A DNA stretch of 64,000 nt, from contig NW_004624751.1 of the NCBI RefSeq assembly GCF_000247695.1, positions 27,400,223 through 27,464,222 of the forward strand, read 5' to 3'. Positions within the stretch are counted from its first letter, which is position 1. Every line of letters begins with the position of its first letter. Under the pieces are notes generated by a model, which was not told the origin of the DNA, did no database searches, and worked only from the letters and a program-made list of their open reading frames with translations. A program made the position numbers and the translations under genes. Source of the stretch: Heterocephalus glaber (lineage: Eukaryota > Chordata > Mammalia > Rodentia > Bathyergidae). Positions 22,121 to 32,560 of this stretch are shown one piece after another.

Positions 22121-22123
<3 letters not shown>

Positions 22124-22940
22124 CCTTTGTTTTGTAAGCATAATTCATTCTGGAAACATGCTTGTAATATAAAGCACTTGTATATCAAAGTAAATTTCCC
22201 TATAAGAAATAATGGAAACTCAGAAGATGCATTCCACAACTCAAAAATATTCATACAAAAAAATTCACATAAAAATGATTATAATACTGTAATATGATAC
22301 AGAATAATAATGAACACAAAATATAAAGAAAAACAAACAGATTAACTTGCACTCAAATTTGAAAACCTTTGTCACTGGCATGAGGGAGACAAGACAGGAA
22401 AGTTACTGAGTAGGAGGGCCTTCACTATCAGTAAAGGAATCACTGCTGTCTATTGGCTCAATGGAATCCTTTCCTTTTCATGCAACTTTAACAAAGAACC
22501 TATCCAGTGACACTTGCTTTTACCTCCTTTTGAGGATTTCGTGGAAATGTGAGATTGTCTTGTCTTTAAACAGATTCATCACTGGCACTGCTACAGCCTT
22601 GTTTGGGTGGTGCTTTTCAATTTCAACAATTTTGCAGTTTCCCACATTTTACACACCTCCCTCATCTCATTCCTCTGTCTTTTTCTCCTGCTCCTCTGCA
22701 AATGAGGCCTCCTGCATAATCTCTTGCTGTCTGGCAATGATCAATCCCAGTCCCTTAAAGGGAGGAGAGAGAGAGAGAGAGGAAAACCATTGGCTCAGTT
22801 GTGCTCATGTGACACTCTGTGGCACCTACTACTCTCATGGCAAGACATCACTCATCTATCAAGTTAAATTTTGTTAGAAATATTTTTTTATCTTGCAGAA
22901 CACTCACAGAACAAGTTATTCTCAATCCAGGTTTTACTGT
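22121..22940 (-). mobile_element. Tc1/mariner (pogo/Tigger-like) transposon, about 820 bp
   Basis: The ends are inverted and related: the left end reads AAAACCTTTGTTTTGTAAGC, and the reverse complement of the right end reads ACAGTAAAACCTGGATTGAG. The left flank 'ttccctataagaaataatgg' and right flank 'catcactcatctatcaagtt' are phrases I recognise from an old mammalian DNA transposon. No intact transposase frame remains. The strand is inferred from recalled consensus orientation and is uncertain. Embedded (GA)n at about 22766-22782. Confidence 0.65.
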
Positions 22941-22950
22941 GTGTGTATAC

Positions 22951-22982
<32 letters not shown>

Positions 22983-22986
22983 ATTT
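22941..22986. repeat. (TG)n/(TA)n microsatellite at transposon end
   Basis: A mixed GT/AT array starts exactly where the transposon's terminal ACTGT ends. It mirrors the CA array at the other end. Confidence 0.9.
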
Positions 22987-23128
22987 ATATGTGTACATGT
23001 ATATTTGCATATACATTTGCATATTGTATATTTGAATCCACAAACAGGAATATGGAGAAAGAATGATTTTAAATTAAATTTGAATGATATGGAAAAATTG
23101 ACAATATATTAAATGAAGGAAGCCAGAA

Positions 23129-23340
23129 TACAGCTGCTAGTGGTGGCACCTGTAATCTCAGCACTCTGAGAAGCTGAGGCAGGAGGATCGAAAGTTAAGA
23201 GCCCAGCCTGGGCAGCTTAGCAACTACTGAGACTCTGTTTCATAATATTAAAATATTTTAAAAGGGCTGGGATGTAGCACAGTGTAAAAGCTCTGGTTTC
23301 AGTCCTTAGTCCTGGGGGTGGGGGCAGAATACAAATACAT
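23129..23340 (+). mobile_element. B1+ID composite SINE
   Basis: B1 half ('gtggcacctgtaatctcagc', 'gaagctgaggcaggaggatc', 'gagactctgtttc') joins an ID half ('gggctgggatgtagcacagt', 'tttcagtccttag'). Confidence 0.85.
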
Positions 23341-23381
23341 ACACACTACTTTCTTAAACGCAACTGTATACAAAAATTGTT

Positions 23382-23548
23382 GCCAGCCAGGCACTGTGGC
23401 AGGGCAGTGCAGCCCTGTAACCCAACACTGAGGAGGCTGAGGCAGGAAAACAACAAATTCAAGGCAAGCTGAGGCTGCATAACAAGCTCAAGCCCAGCCT
23501 GGACTACTTTGAAAGACCCTGTCTCAAAAGAAGAAACAACAAAAAAAT
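23382..23548 (+). mobile_element. B1-type SINE, long form
   Basis: 'gccaggcactgtggcagggc', 'gaggaggctgaggcagg', duplicated 'aagctcaagcccagcctgga' block, 'accctgtctc'. Confidence 0.9.
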
Positions 23549-23750
23549 CATTGCAAAAGTAATAGGTAACCTAGCCAAGCATTAAAAGGAGAGGAGAAGA
23601 AAGCTATTAGGGAGAACACACAGACACTATTAATCACCGCAGAAATAAACACAGAGCCCATTTAGCCCATTCTTTTGTCCATCTGTCTTCTTAACATTGC
23701 CACAGTCAAAGAAAAGATCTAAAACATGCCTTGAGCATGGGTTTGCTGCT

Positions 23751-23925
23751 TTTTTTTTTTTTTTTTTGTACTGGGGGTTGAACTAAGGGTCTTTGTACTG
23801 AGCTACATCCCCAGCCCTTTTTATGTTTTATTTTGAGACAGGGCTCCTTAAGTCACTAAGTGGCCCAACCTGGGATCGAACTTGTGATTGTCCTACCTCA
23901 AGCTCACAGAGGTCTGTGTTTGCTG
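23751..23925 (-). mobile_element. B1+ID composite SINE, antisense
   Basis: T tail, ID half ('gtactgggggttgaactaag', 'ctgagctacatccccagcc') and B1 half ('ttttgagacagggctcctta', 'cctacctcaagctcacag'). Confidence 0.88.
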
Positions 23926-24033
23926 CTCTTGTTTCTCATCTTCCATGAGAAAATTCATGTAAGATATTCAAATTTCTATCTCAGGAGTAGCCTTTGAGTT
24001 ATTATTTTTGTTTTCCCTTTAAATATGTGTATG

Positions 24034-24184
24034 TGGCCGGGCGTGGTGGTGCATGCATATAATCCCAGCACTGGAGAGGCTGAGGCAGAAGAATTGCCGA
24101 GAGTTCAAGGCCAGCCTGGGCTACACAGCAAGACCCTGACCCCATGAAAAAAAACAAAAGAAACAAACAGAAAAATAAATAAAT
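24034..24184 (+). mobile_element. B1-type SINE, near consensus
   Basis: 'ggccgggcgtggtggtgcat', 'aatcccagcactggagaggc', 'gagttcaaggccagcctggg', 'ctacacagcaagaccctgac'. The CpG-rich head suggests a relatively young copy. The tail leads into a TG microsatellite. Confidence 0.93.
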
Positions 24185-24230
24185 GTGTGTGTGTGCGTGT
24201 GTGTGCGTGTGTGTGTGTGTGTGTGTGTTA
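24185..24230. repeat. (TG)n microsatellite
   Basis: About 23 TG units with two CG interruptions, directly after a B1 tail. Confidence 0.93.
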
Positions 24231-24902
24231 TGGTGACTTTAGTAATGCTTTGATAACATGCATTTAATTAATCAGATCCATAATCTTTATTTTGTTGAAA
24301 CATGACCATACCCATTATGTGCTTGCTGTATGTGGTTATCCTCACACCCTTGCCAGAGGTGAAGGTGGTGAAGCCTAAGGCATTCCCGTAAATCAGCAAT
24401 CTCACAGCACGAGTTCTTAAAAGTCCCTTCTGCCTGCCTCTCCCCGGATTTCCCACACCCCGGGAAAGCTCCCCTCCTTTTGACATTGCCTACTGCACCG
24501 CCACCTGCTCCTGAGAGTCACTGCACCCTGGTCAGCGTGGGGCGCTTTGCTCCATTTTGTTGTGTGTGGCAGCCCCTTCAGAATTCTCATGAAAATCGGT
24601 CCTCCACAGCATCAGACTTAATGCATTCGGCTCATGCCCCCATGGCCATCTCCCTCAGTTAGGGTTCCTCAGCACTCCTAGGGGTGCAGCACCCACAAGC
24701 CCTTTCCAGGCTCATTCTGGGCCAGGCTATGGTCGGTTCTTTCCCAACTCCCCCAGGATCGAGGCCTTCTTACCTCTCTGCACTCTGCCAAGGTGAAAAA
24801 CAAACTCAGTGGGCCCTGGTGCTCAAGCGCGAGTGAGAAAAGGCTTTGCCATTTCAACATAGGACTCTGCATCTCATCTAAGCCAACGTCAATCACAGAC
24901 TT
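24231..24902. other. Unassigned, GC-richer non-coding DNA
   Basis: No exon is called. Frames between 24268 and 24923 overlap on both strands and contain no recognised motif. Confidence 0.45.
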
Positions 24903-25125
24903 GTGCTGGACATGGTGCCACACATCTATAATCCCAGCTGCTACAGAGACTGAGGCAGGTGAATTGCAAGTTCAAGACCAGCCTGGGCAACTCAGCAAGA
25001 CTGTCTCCAAGTAAAAAATAATAACTAAAAGGGTTGGAGTGCAGCTCAGTGGTAGAGTTCCTGCCTGGAATGCATAAGGCCCCAGGTTTGATGCCTAGGA
25101 CCATAAAAATAATGATTAAATAAAC
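24903..25125 (+). mobile_element. B1+ID composite SINE
   Basis: B1 half with 'ctataatcccagctgctaca', 'gttcaagaccagcctgggca', and ID half with 'gtgcagctcagtggtagagt', 'tgcctggaatgcataaggcc'. Confidence 0.9.
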
Positions 25126-25351
25126 GCATCCTTGAAGCATTTTCAAATTCCCAATATCTGATTGTAGAATATTAGAGTACTATGTGCTAATCTGCATCCA
25201 AGAACACAATAGCCAGGGTAGAAAAATGTTGATGAAAATGAAGAGAAATTAATGGATTCATAGATCGTTTAGGAAGCAGAATCAAAGGACCATAGTTATT
25301 GATTGGAAGGGACTAGACAAGAAGTGTCTTGAGGACAAGAAGTGAAGAGAG

Positions 25352-25505
25352 CCAGGGGTGATGGTGCATGCCTGTAGTCCCAAGCACTCAGGAGGCTGAG
25401 GCAGGAGGGTTGCTGTGAGTTCAAGGCCAGCCTGGGCTACATAGTGAGCTCAAGACCAGCCTGAACTAGATGGTGAAACCCTGTCTCAAAAAAGAGAGAG
25501 AGAGA
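25352..25505 (+). mobile_element. B1-type SINE, long form
   Basis: 'gccaggggtgatggtgcatg', 'cactcaggaggctgaggcag', both 'gagttcaaggccagcctggg' and 'gagctcaagaccagcctgaa' blocks, (GA)n tail. Confidence 0.95.
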
Positions 25506-25852
25506 AGATGCAACTAGACGGTTTTGAAGGCACAACATAGATGCCCAGGTAGGGGGCTGCATAGAAGAAAAAAGGCATTAGAGAAAAGCCTGAAGAAAAC
25601 CAGTGTTAAAGATAAATTACAAAGACCAAGAAGTGGAGAGAACTGGGTAGGAAAACCTTCAAAATAGACCATCATGGAAATCAAAGGAAGAATTTCCAGA
25701 GGAGAAAACAATTGACAGTGTCAGTGTTGCCAAGCGACCAAATAATACGAGAGCTAGGAATGAATGCTGGGCTCAGCAATGCCTAACATCTAAGATTGAC
25801 TTTTCAAAGTCAAATTATAAAGGGACAAGACTGTTATTGAAGGATAGAGAGG
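25506..25852. other. Unassigned non-coding DNA
   Basis: No gene or repeat is recognised. Confidence 0.45.
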
Positions 25853-25992
25853 TGTTTGTTTGTCTGTTTGTTTGTTTTGTTTTTGAGACAAGATCTTGCT
25901 ATGTACCCCGTATGTAGCCTTGACCTCAGAGTGATCCTCCTGCCTCAGCCTCCCCAGTGCTGGGATTTTAGACCTGTACCACCACATTCAGC
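25853..25992 (-). mobile_element. B1-type SINE, antisense
   Basis: (TTTG)n tail, 'tttttgagacaagatcttgc', 'ctcctgcctcagcctcccca', 'gtgctgggattttagacc'. Confidence 0.93.
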
Positions 25993-26447
25993 AGAGAGGT
26001 TTGCAGGTCAGAATCTCTGGTTTCCAGGACCTGATCATCTAAGTTTACAAACAAAAACAGAGCTACAGGTAATTATCCCTCCTTCCTCAGCGACCAAAAG
26101 CCAAACAAACTAGAATTACTACAGTACATAATGAGCCAACCAAGTGGTATAAATATTTCACCTCAAGCTTTCTCCAATGAATACTATAGATCAGGAAAGT
26201 TATGGTTTTTTTCTGGACTCTACATCTTGAGATTATTGTTACCACCATGCACCACTTCCAGCTAAAATAACCAAATTAGAGAATAATTTAGAAGCCTTTT
26301 TAATATAAGAAACAATTCATGAATCTGCATTGTGTTTGGATTGGTCAAGATAGCTATGAGAGTATTAGTAAAATATTTGAGGAATTTTTATATAGAAGGG
26401 CATTTTTTGGTGTTGCTCCTGAAGACAGATCAAAGACAAATAAGGAA
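25993..26447. other. Unassigned AT-rich DNA
   Basis: No gene or repeat is recognised. Confidence 0.45.
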
Positions 26448-26503
26448 GAGGAGACAAATTATCTCAGAAAGGAAGAAAGGGAGAGAAGGAGGTGAGAGGG
26501 AGG

Positions 26504-26534
<31 letters not shown>

Positions 26535-26590
26535 GCGGTGGGGGAGAGAAAGACAGAGACAGAGAGAGAAAAGAAAAGGAAGAAAAAATT
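26448..26590 (+). repeat. Homopurine (GA)n-rich tract
   Basis: About 140 bp almost entirely A and G with a pure (GA)n core at about 26509-26535. It yields low-complexity E/R/K frames that are not genes. Confidence 0.9.
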
Positions 26591-28417
26591 CTTATCAAAA
26601 ACGCAATGAGCTTTTAAATGCCTTTTAAACTTAAGATTCTGTGACTCTAGTTCAGAGATAGTCACTCTTTTCCAAGGTGGTTAGAAAAGTATTGTTGGAA
26701 GAAGTATTGTTGGAAGTATTGTCCACGCCAGCCTGGGAAGATGGGTGGGCTTCTGATGATGAGCAGGAGAAAGGCTGCTCGTGAGGAGCAGAGGCCCAGC
26801 TTCCTCACACCACTTTGTACCAAAGTGATGGGCTCTTTCAATGCCAGCACCCAGAATTGGCGCCAAATCCCTTAGGTCACAGAGTTACCGAAGATGTTTG
26901 TGCAAGGGAGTACAACTCAATTAAGCAAAGCTTCGAGGAAGATTGTTCTGGTGTTTACTTAGGATGGATTAGAAATGAGACAGAGAAAAGCATGGATTAT
27001 TAGGAGGGTTAAGAAAATAGGAAGTTAGGGGAAAAATAAATGCTAGAAGGAAGAACACAAATTCACAGGCTTGGCTGGCTGCTTCTGTTGGGAAAGAGGT
27101 AGAAGGGAAAAGCAGATGAGTGAATGAAAGAAGAGGCATGGGAAGATCAGCGTTGGGGAGTCTAACTGGAGAAGGAAGTCACACGTCGAGATGGGAACCC
27201 GTCTAAGGGGACCCTGGCCAAGGCAACCTCTCCTTGTTGCAGTGGCTTGCACCATCCAGTGGAATATTACCAGCTGCCATCACAGAGGAAGCTGGGCTCC
27301 TGGCTTTCCTAAATGAGCCAAGCTGTTGTACTGGCAAACAACACACATGACAGGCACTTAGCCAAGCATGAAGCAACAGGTCTGAAACATGTGAGCGTGT
27401 AGATAGAGCATCTCCAGCCCATAGCTCCTGATCAAAGGAATTAATTCACAGAACCAAGTGAAGAAGAAATCTCTCCAAACTCCAGAGCTACCCACTCTTT
27501 TTCCTTCTGCCTTTTCTAAGAACATGCATAAATCTAGGATGAGATTTACTTTCTTACTGGAAACTGGGGCAGAGAGGGACATTTAAAGCAAAGGTATTTT
27601 GAGGTAGTACTTGAGGTAAAATAGGGGGGAAAACTCTAACCCAGTCTACGTAGAAAAAGTAAATATAGATGCAGAGCTGGTGAATTTGAACAGTGTAGAA
27701 AAGCAGACTGGATCATTCAGGCTCCTGGAGCTGTTTTTTTCTCAACGGTGGGTGGTTTTATTTTGTTTGGTTTTGTTTTTGCTTGGATTATCTGGACAAT
27801 TGCCTCAACTCCCCATTTCACTGTGGTTCTATAGACAGAGTCTTCTAAGTGTTCTATTTTTATCGTGCTCCAATAAGAGCGGAACACAATGGAGCTCATT
27901 GAAATGAACCCCACTGGAAGGATTAAGCCAGTGGAAAAGATATGTTTCCTGCACATCCTGTATTTTCCATGATGCAGAAAAACGAGCAGTTCCCTGCCCT
28001 TGGTCTGTCCTCCTCATTAACCATACTTTCCTCCTTGCAGGCCAGGGTAAAACAGAAAGCAGCATTTGGGCAAATATCCATGCTGATAAGGGCAAAAGGA
28101 AACGCAGTAGTCTGGAAAGTACTTCTAAGCGACCAGGCCCTGTGGCCTCCAGTCCTCTGCTCTGGAGTCCCCTGGACAGCCCGACGGGGTTGCCCCTGCA
28201 GCGTGGCTTTTCCTGAGCAACGCTGAGATTCCGTGCCTCCCTGAAATTCCCTGAGCAAATTCGAAGCCTAAGCCAGGGTCTCTGGTTGGAGTTCCCTACA
28301 CCATGAGGAGTTCAGGGGCTGGCAACAGCTGGAAGCCTCCAGAAGCAGCTTTCTTCTTTAGGTCTCTTCTCTCTGGTGGACTTTGGGCTTTGGTCATATT
28401 AAAAACAGCTCCTCTTA
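26591..28417. other. Unassigned non-coding DNA
   Basis: About 1.8 kb with no recognised gene or repeat. A short direct repeat 'gaagtattgttgga' occurs at about 26686-26715. Overlapping frames on both strands near 27829-28258 have no recognised domain. Confidence 0.45.
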
Positions 28418-28512
28418 GGGCTGGGGATTTAGCTCAGTGGTTTCGCCGCCTGCTGCACAGGCGCAAGCACCCGAGTTCAATCTCCGGTACCAAAAAAAAA
28501 AAAAACAAAAAA
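28418..28512 (+). mobile_element. ID SINE
   Basis: A box 'gctggggatttagctcagtg', B box 'gagttcaatctcc', A tail of 13 plus interrupted A. Full length. Confidence 0.95.
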
Positions 28513-28519
28513 CCTCTTC

Positions 28520-28710
28520 TTGCCAAGGGTGGCGGTGCACACCTGTAATCCCAGCACTCTGGAAGACTAAGGCTGGAGGATCACACGTGTGAACCCAGTT
28601 TGGGCAACCTAGCAATTTAGTGAGACCCTAAAAGCCAGATTTGTAAAGGCCAGGTTGTAATTCAGTCTGAAGGCCCTGGGTTCAATCCTCCTAGTATGGG
28701 GGGGGGGGGG
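28520..28710 (+). mobile_element. B1+ID composite SINE ending in a 13-G run
   Basis: B1 half ('gcacacctgtaatcccagca', 'ggaagactaaggctggagga'), ID half ('aattcagtctgaaggccctg', 'ggttcaatcctcc'), then 13 G at 28698-28710 in place of the usual A tail. Confidence 0.85.
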
Positions 28711-28722
28711 TGCCACTCTTCT

Positions 28723-28860
28723 TTGTTTGTTTGGTTGGTTGGTTGTTTTTGTGAGGCGGGATCTCACTATGTAGTCCAGGCTAACCTCAAACTTGTAGCA
28801 GTCCTTCTGCCTCAGCCTCCCAAGTGCTGGGACTACAGGCACGTGCCTCCACGCCCAGCT
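28723..28860 (-). mobile_element. B1-type SINE, antisense
   Basis: (TTGG)n tail, 'gatctcactatgtagtccag', 'ctgcctcagcctcccaagtg', 'gtgcctccacgcccagct'. Confidence 0.95.
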
Positions 28861-29380
28861 GAAGCACTCTTCTTTTTAAAGCCACTTGAGATAAATGGCA
28901 TAGGTGCTTCTTGAAGTGCTGCATCACGGAAGGGTAGAAAATTTGTATTTATAGGAAAAGGTGATGAAAAGGGACCGAGCAGCTTCTGGCTGCTGTTGAA
29001 GAGAGGCAAGGACCAAGTTGGGGACTCCTCTCTCAAGGCTCCAGCCTTGGGCCTGGACTTCTCCACAGAGCTGGAAATTCAGCCTGAAAAGCAGGCTCAG
29101 TCCCTGCTTCACTGGCCTCAGAGGAACTAGGGCTGAACACATATATCACCGTGACCTGCGACCCCTGTCCTCCAGAGCTGAGAGACTGAGCGCTCTCAGT
29201 TCTCCAACCTCCCATCCAAAATGCTTCCCACAGCAGCTTGCCTACCCAGAGGCTGCTTCCAAATGGGCTAAAGTCCCACAGTGAGTTGGGAAGCCAGGCG
29301 TACAACCTGTCTCAGGCTGAGTTTTCATAGCAGGCATGCTGTTTTGTCTTGTTTTTTAATTGTTGTTTTGATTGGTTGAT
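28861..29380. other. Unassigned non-coding DNA
   Basis: No gene or repeat is recognised. Frames at 29018-29305 overlap on opposite strands and lack motifs. Confidence 0.45.
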
Positions 29381-29570
29381 TTGTTACGCAGTACTGGGGA
29401 TTGAACCCAGTACCTTTGCACTGAGCTACAGATCTAACCCCTTTTTATTCTTTACATTCAGAAACAGGGTCTTACTAAGTCATTAAGTTTCCCAGGCTGG
29501 ACTTGAACTTGCAGTCCTCCTGCCTCAGCCTCAGTGCTGGCGTTACAGGCACCTGTCACCTTCAGACTGT
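29381..29570 (-). mobile_element. B1+ID composite SINE, antisense
   Basis: ID half ('cagtactggggattgaaccc', 'tttgcactgagctaca') and B1 half ('acagggtcttactaagtcat', 'cctcctgcctcagcctcagt'). Confidence 0.93.
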
Positions 29571-29798
29571 TTTTACTTCGAATTTTATATTTTTTGACAG
29601 AATTTTAAAAATCAATAAAACTAGCAAGGCTTTCTAGAAAAAACCTTTATAATTTATGCAAGATCACACATACGTCAACAGTCCACACTAGTGATTATCA
29701 CAATTGTGGTATTGTTATTGTTACTATGGGGACTGTGGAGTTGATTGGATGCAGGTTAAAGCCTTCCCAAGCCACAGGCTACATTCAAAAGGGATTGA
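29571..29798. other. Unassigned AT-rich DNA
   Basis: No gene or repeat is recognised in this 228-bp gap between SINEs. Confidence 0.4.
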
Positions 29799-29815
29799 AA
29801 AGGTGCCAGGCATGG

Positions 29816-29865
<50 letters not shown>

Positions 29866-29950
29866 GCAACTGCACCAATCCTGGGCTGGGGCAGGAGGAC
29901 AGCAAGTTCAAGGGGGGGGGGGTGCAAATGGTGCCCAGATTCCTGTAAAG
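29799..29950 (+). mobile_element. B1-type SINE with a (CA)n expansion inside its head
   Basis: 'ggtgccaggcatggt' is followed by about 23 CA units (29817-29863), then 'cctgcaactgca', 'ggctggggcaggaggacagc' and 'aagttcaag'. The CA array occupies the place of the normal 'gcacacctg', so the microsatellite grew from within the element. Confidence 0.8.
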
Positions 29951-30906
29951 ACATAACAAACCTCAGAGAAATGACTGGTCTGAGAAGGAATCAATTTATG
30001 ACAGGGACATACTTTATAAAAGCTCTCAGAAGGGGCTGAGGGGCAAGCAAAGAAAGAAATTTCTTAAGTAAATATCAAATCAATTAAAGGAACAGATCCA
30101 TGGAAATAAATCATTTACAGAAACAGGCCCTACCTAGGGCTTCTAACACAAAACACCTTAACTGCTAGGCCTCAACTAACTCAGTGAAAAGATTCTAAAA
30201 TGATTCAGTGTCCACACAAGGGAGAAAGAGGCAACTTGCTAAAGCAAACCCTGCAAAACAAAGGTTTTCAAGATATAAAAATTCATAAGTTTCTCTTATC
30301 AGAAAGGAGGTGAATGAATATTCTGGCATTCTCATGGTGTATTTGCTTTAGCATTTGTCATATAGTTATCCTGTGCAAAGGTAAGGTCTGGTATGCACTG
30401 TAATTACTTTCCCACCTACTTCTGTCACGAGGTCTACTTAAAGGGCAATTTCTTTCTTTAGTTCTTTAAATGCTTCCAAAAAGATATCTTAAGGTCAAGA
30501 AACGCCAACAATGTGCAAATATCTTTCAGGAGTAGTCATTTTCCCCCTGGTACCATTAGGGGAGATTTTAGTGTAGTCAGTCTAAAGCACGGTAATGGAG
30601 GGTCATGTTTCTGTTTACTCAGGGACAGTATTAGTAATCGAAACCAGTAGGAAGCAGGCCTCCCTGCACTGCTACCCAGCATTCTCCAGCAGGCTGCCTT
30701 CATTTGCTAGTTTGGATTCCAGAGGATGTCAAAATGCCTTTTCCCATAAAATATCCAAAACATACATATATGGTGTCTGTGTAGACCTCTCTCCAAAATG
30801 CTGACACTTTACATGTTGGTAAAGGCTTGATTATAAGAGTTGGATTAATTAATGATGCACCATCTCTATGAGATGTAGTAGCTGAAGATTTGTGTGTGGG
30901 TGGGTT
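29951..30906. other. Unassigned non-coding DNA
   Basis: About 950 bp with no recognised gene or repeat. Confidence 0.45.
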
Positions 30907-30992
30907 CTTTTTTTTTTGGTCCTGGGGATCGAACTCGGGTCCTTGCACTTTCGAGGCAGGTGACGGAACCACTGGGCTAAATCCCCAGCCCC
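30907..30992 (-). mobile_element. ID SINE, antisense, with target duplication
   Basis: T tail, 'ggggatcgaactcgggtcct', 'cttgcactttcgaggcagg', 'ctgggctaaatccccagccc'. The flanks share 'gtgggttcttt' (about 30899-30909 and 30996-31006). Confidence 0.93.
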
Positions 30993-31068
30993 CAAGTGGG
31001 TTCTTTGCACATCAGTTATGATGAGCTGGAGTTTGATGATGTTTTGCTCTTCAGCTATCCTCGTGGTA

Positions 31069-31247
31069 AACAAGGTGCACTTCTATAATCCTAGCACTCT
31101 GGGATCCTGAGCCTGGAGAGCTGCAAGTTTGAGGCCACCCTCAAAATTTAGCAACCCAGCCAGAGACACCTTTCCTCAAAAAAAAAGGCAAGGCTGTAGC
31201 TCAGTGGAAAAGCCCTAGATTTAATCTTCAGTACCACCACCAAAAAA
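31069..31247 (+). mobile_element. B1+ID composite SINE
   Basis: B1 half ('tctataatcctagcactctg', 'gcaagtttgaggccacc') and ID half ('ggctgtagctcagtggaaaa', 'gatttaatcttcagtacc'). Confidence 0.85.
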
Positions 31248-31489
31248 AAAGTATATATATATATTGCCTCTTGGTAACTGAAGTCCAGTGAACAGATTAA
31301 TACTTCTTTATCCAAACAAATTAGGCAAATTTTCCCAGTAATATTTGGCTGGTACATTTAACAAATATATACCTGGTGCTTATCATATGCACACTAAGAA
31401 AGGCACTAAGGGGACAAATGGGAACAAAACAGTATAGTCCTCAAAAGCAGAGCACAAAAGGGCGTGTCTTTGTTGTGATCCTGGTTGTG

Positions 31490-31800
31490 GTGGTATTAAA
31501 GGAGGAAACTACAACAAATCTAGTTTTGGTCATCTTAATTAGCTTTATTTGCCATTCTAGAAGCAGGCAGCAGTCCAGACCCAAAAAGATTCACAATGCT
31601 CCACATCACCACACATGCAGATTATAGTTATAGCCAGAGAACGGAAGTGAGGTACAGGAAACGGAAGTGAGGGGCAGAGGCAGCCCCATTGGTTAAAACT
31701 TAACGTCTGTGGTGTGTGAGCCTAATGTGGACAGGTGGCTGCCTTGTAGTGACTGACTGGTGCTGAGCAGCCGTGATTGGCTGAGACTCCACCACGTGAT
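31490..31800. mobile_element. Possible LTR-like sequence
   Basis: It contains a tandem 13-bp unit ('gaaacggaagtgaggt' type, twice near 31637-31673), 'ccccattggttaaaact' and 'gattggctgagactccacc', which are CCAAT-like motifs on both strands. No TG...CA ends or target duplication could be fixed, so this is tentative. Confidence 0.25.
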
Positions 31801-31821
31801 GCCACAGTAAATTCCAATCTG

Positions 31822-32010
31822 AGCCAGGCACTGTGGCACACTTCTGTTCCCAGCTACAGGGAAGGAAGACCCGAGACAGGAGGGTTGCAAGTTTGAGGTC
31901 AGCCTGGGAATTAGCAAAACTGTTTCAAAATACAAAATGAAAAGGGGTTGAGACTGTAACTCAGCGCTCTGTGGGTTCATACTTCAGTACGTCCCCACCT
32001 CTAAAAAAAG
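31822..32010 (+). mobile_element. B1+ID composite SINE
   Basis: B1 half ('gccaggcactgtggcacact', 'gagacaggagggttgcaagt') and ID half ('gagactgtaactcagcgctc', 'ttcatacttcagtac'). Confidence 0.82.
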
Positions 32011-32119
32011 AGTAGATTATAATCTGCTTACATATCATCTATGGTTACAATTCACTGTGTATGGAGAAACCTATAGAACAAATTAAAAATATGTCCAGAA
32101 GCAGCTTTAGGAAGCAGCT

Positions 32120-32310
32120 TTAGGAAAAGTTTGGGGCCAGCCTGGGCTACACAGAGAGAACCTGTCTCAAAAAAAGAAAGGAAGAGAAAGGGAGAAAAGG
32201 AGAAGAGAAGAGAAGAGAAACAGTGTAATCCCAGCACTTTGGGAGACTGAGGCAAGAGGATTGCAATTTGAACCCAACCTAGGCAATTCATAGAACTGTT
32301 GGTACTTTTT
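32120..32310 (+). mobile_element. Two partial B1 copies separated by a purine tail
   Basis: 32130-32178 is a B1 3' end ('ggccagcctgggctacacag', 'aacctgtctc'). Its (GAAAG)n/(GAAGA)n tail leads to 32220-32300, a second partial copy starting 'gtaatcccagcactttggga'. Confidence 0.8.
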
Positions 32311-32322
32311 GACATCTTATAA

Positions 32323-32560
32323 ACCCTTTTTTTTTTGAGACAGGGTCTCACTAAGTTGCTAAATTGTCCAAGCTGAGCTCAAACACATGATCTTCCTGCC
32401 TCACCCTTCCAGAATGTGCCACTGCTCCCAGGTTGTTTTGCTGTGTTTTTTAAATAAAGCCTCACTGTATCGCACAGGCTGCCCCCAAATTCAAGATCCT
32501 TGGACCTCAGCCTCCAAAGTACTTGGGATTATAGAAGCACTCAACATGCCTGGAATTAAA
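32323..32560 (-). mobile_element. Two antisense B1-type fragments in tandem
   Basis: 32330-32432: 'tgagacagggtctcactaag', 'cttcctgcctcacccttcca'. 32440-32560: 'taaataaagcctcactgtat', 'gacctcagcctccaaagtac', 'gggattatagaagcactc'. Confidence 0.8.

Noticed and set aside
22461..22877. 138-codon plus-strand frame
   Set aside because: It lies inside a decayed Tc1/mariner-type element, and its translation has no transposase motif in this direction.
26332..26628. Frame with E/R-rich low complexity, also seen at 33201-33443
   Set aside because: Translation of homopurine simple repeats.
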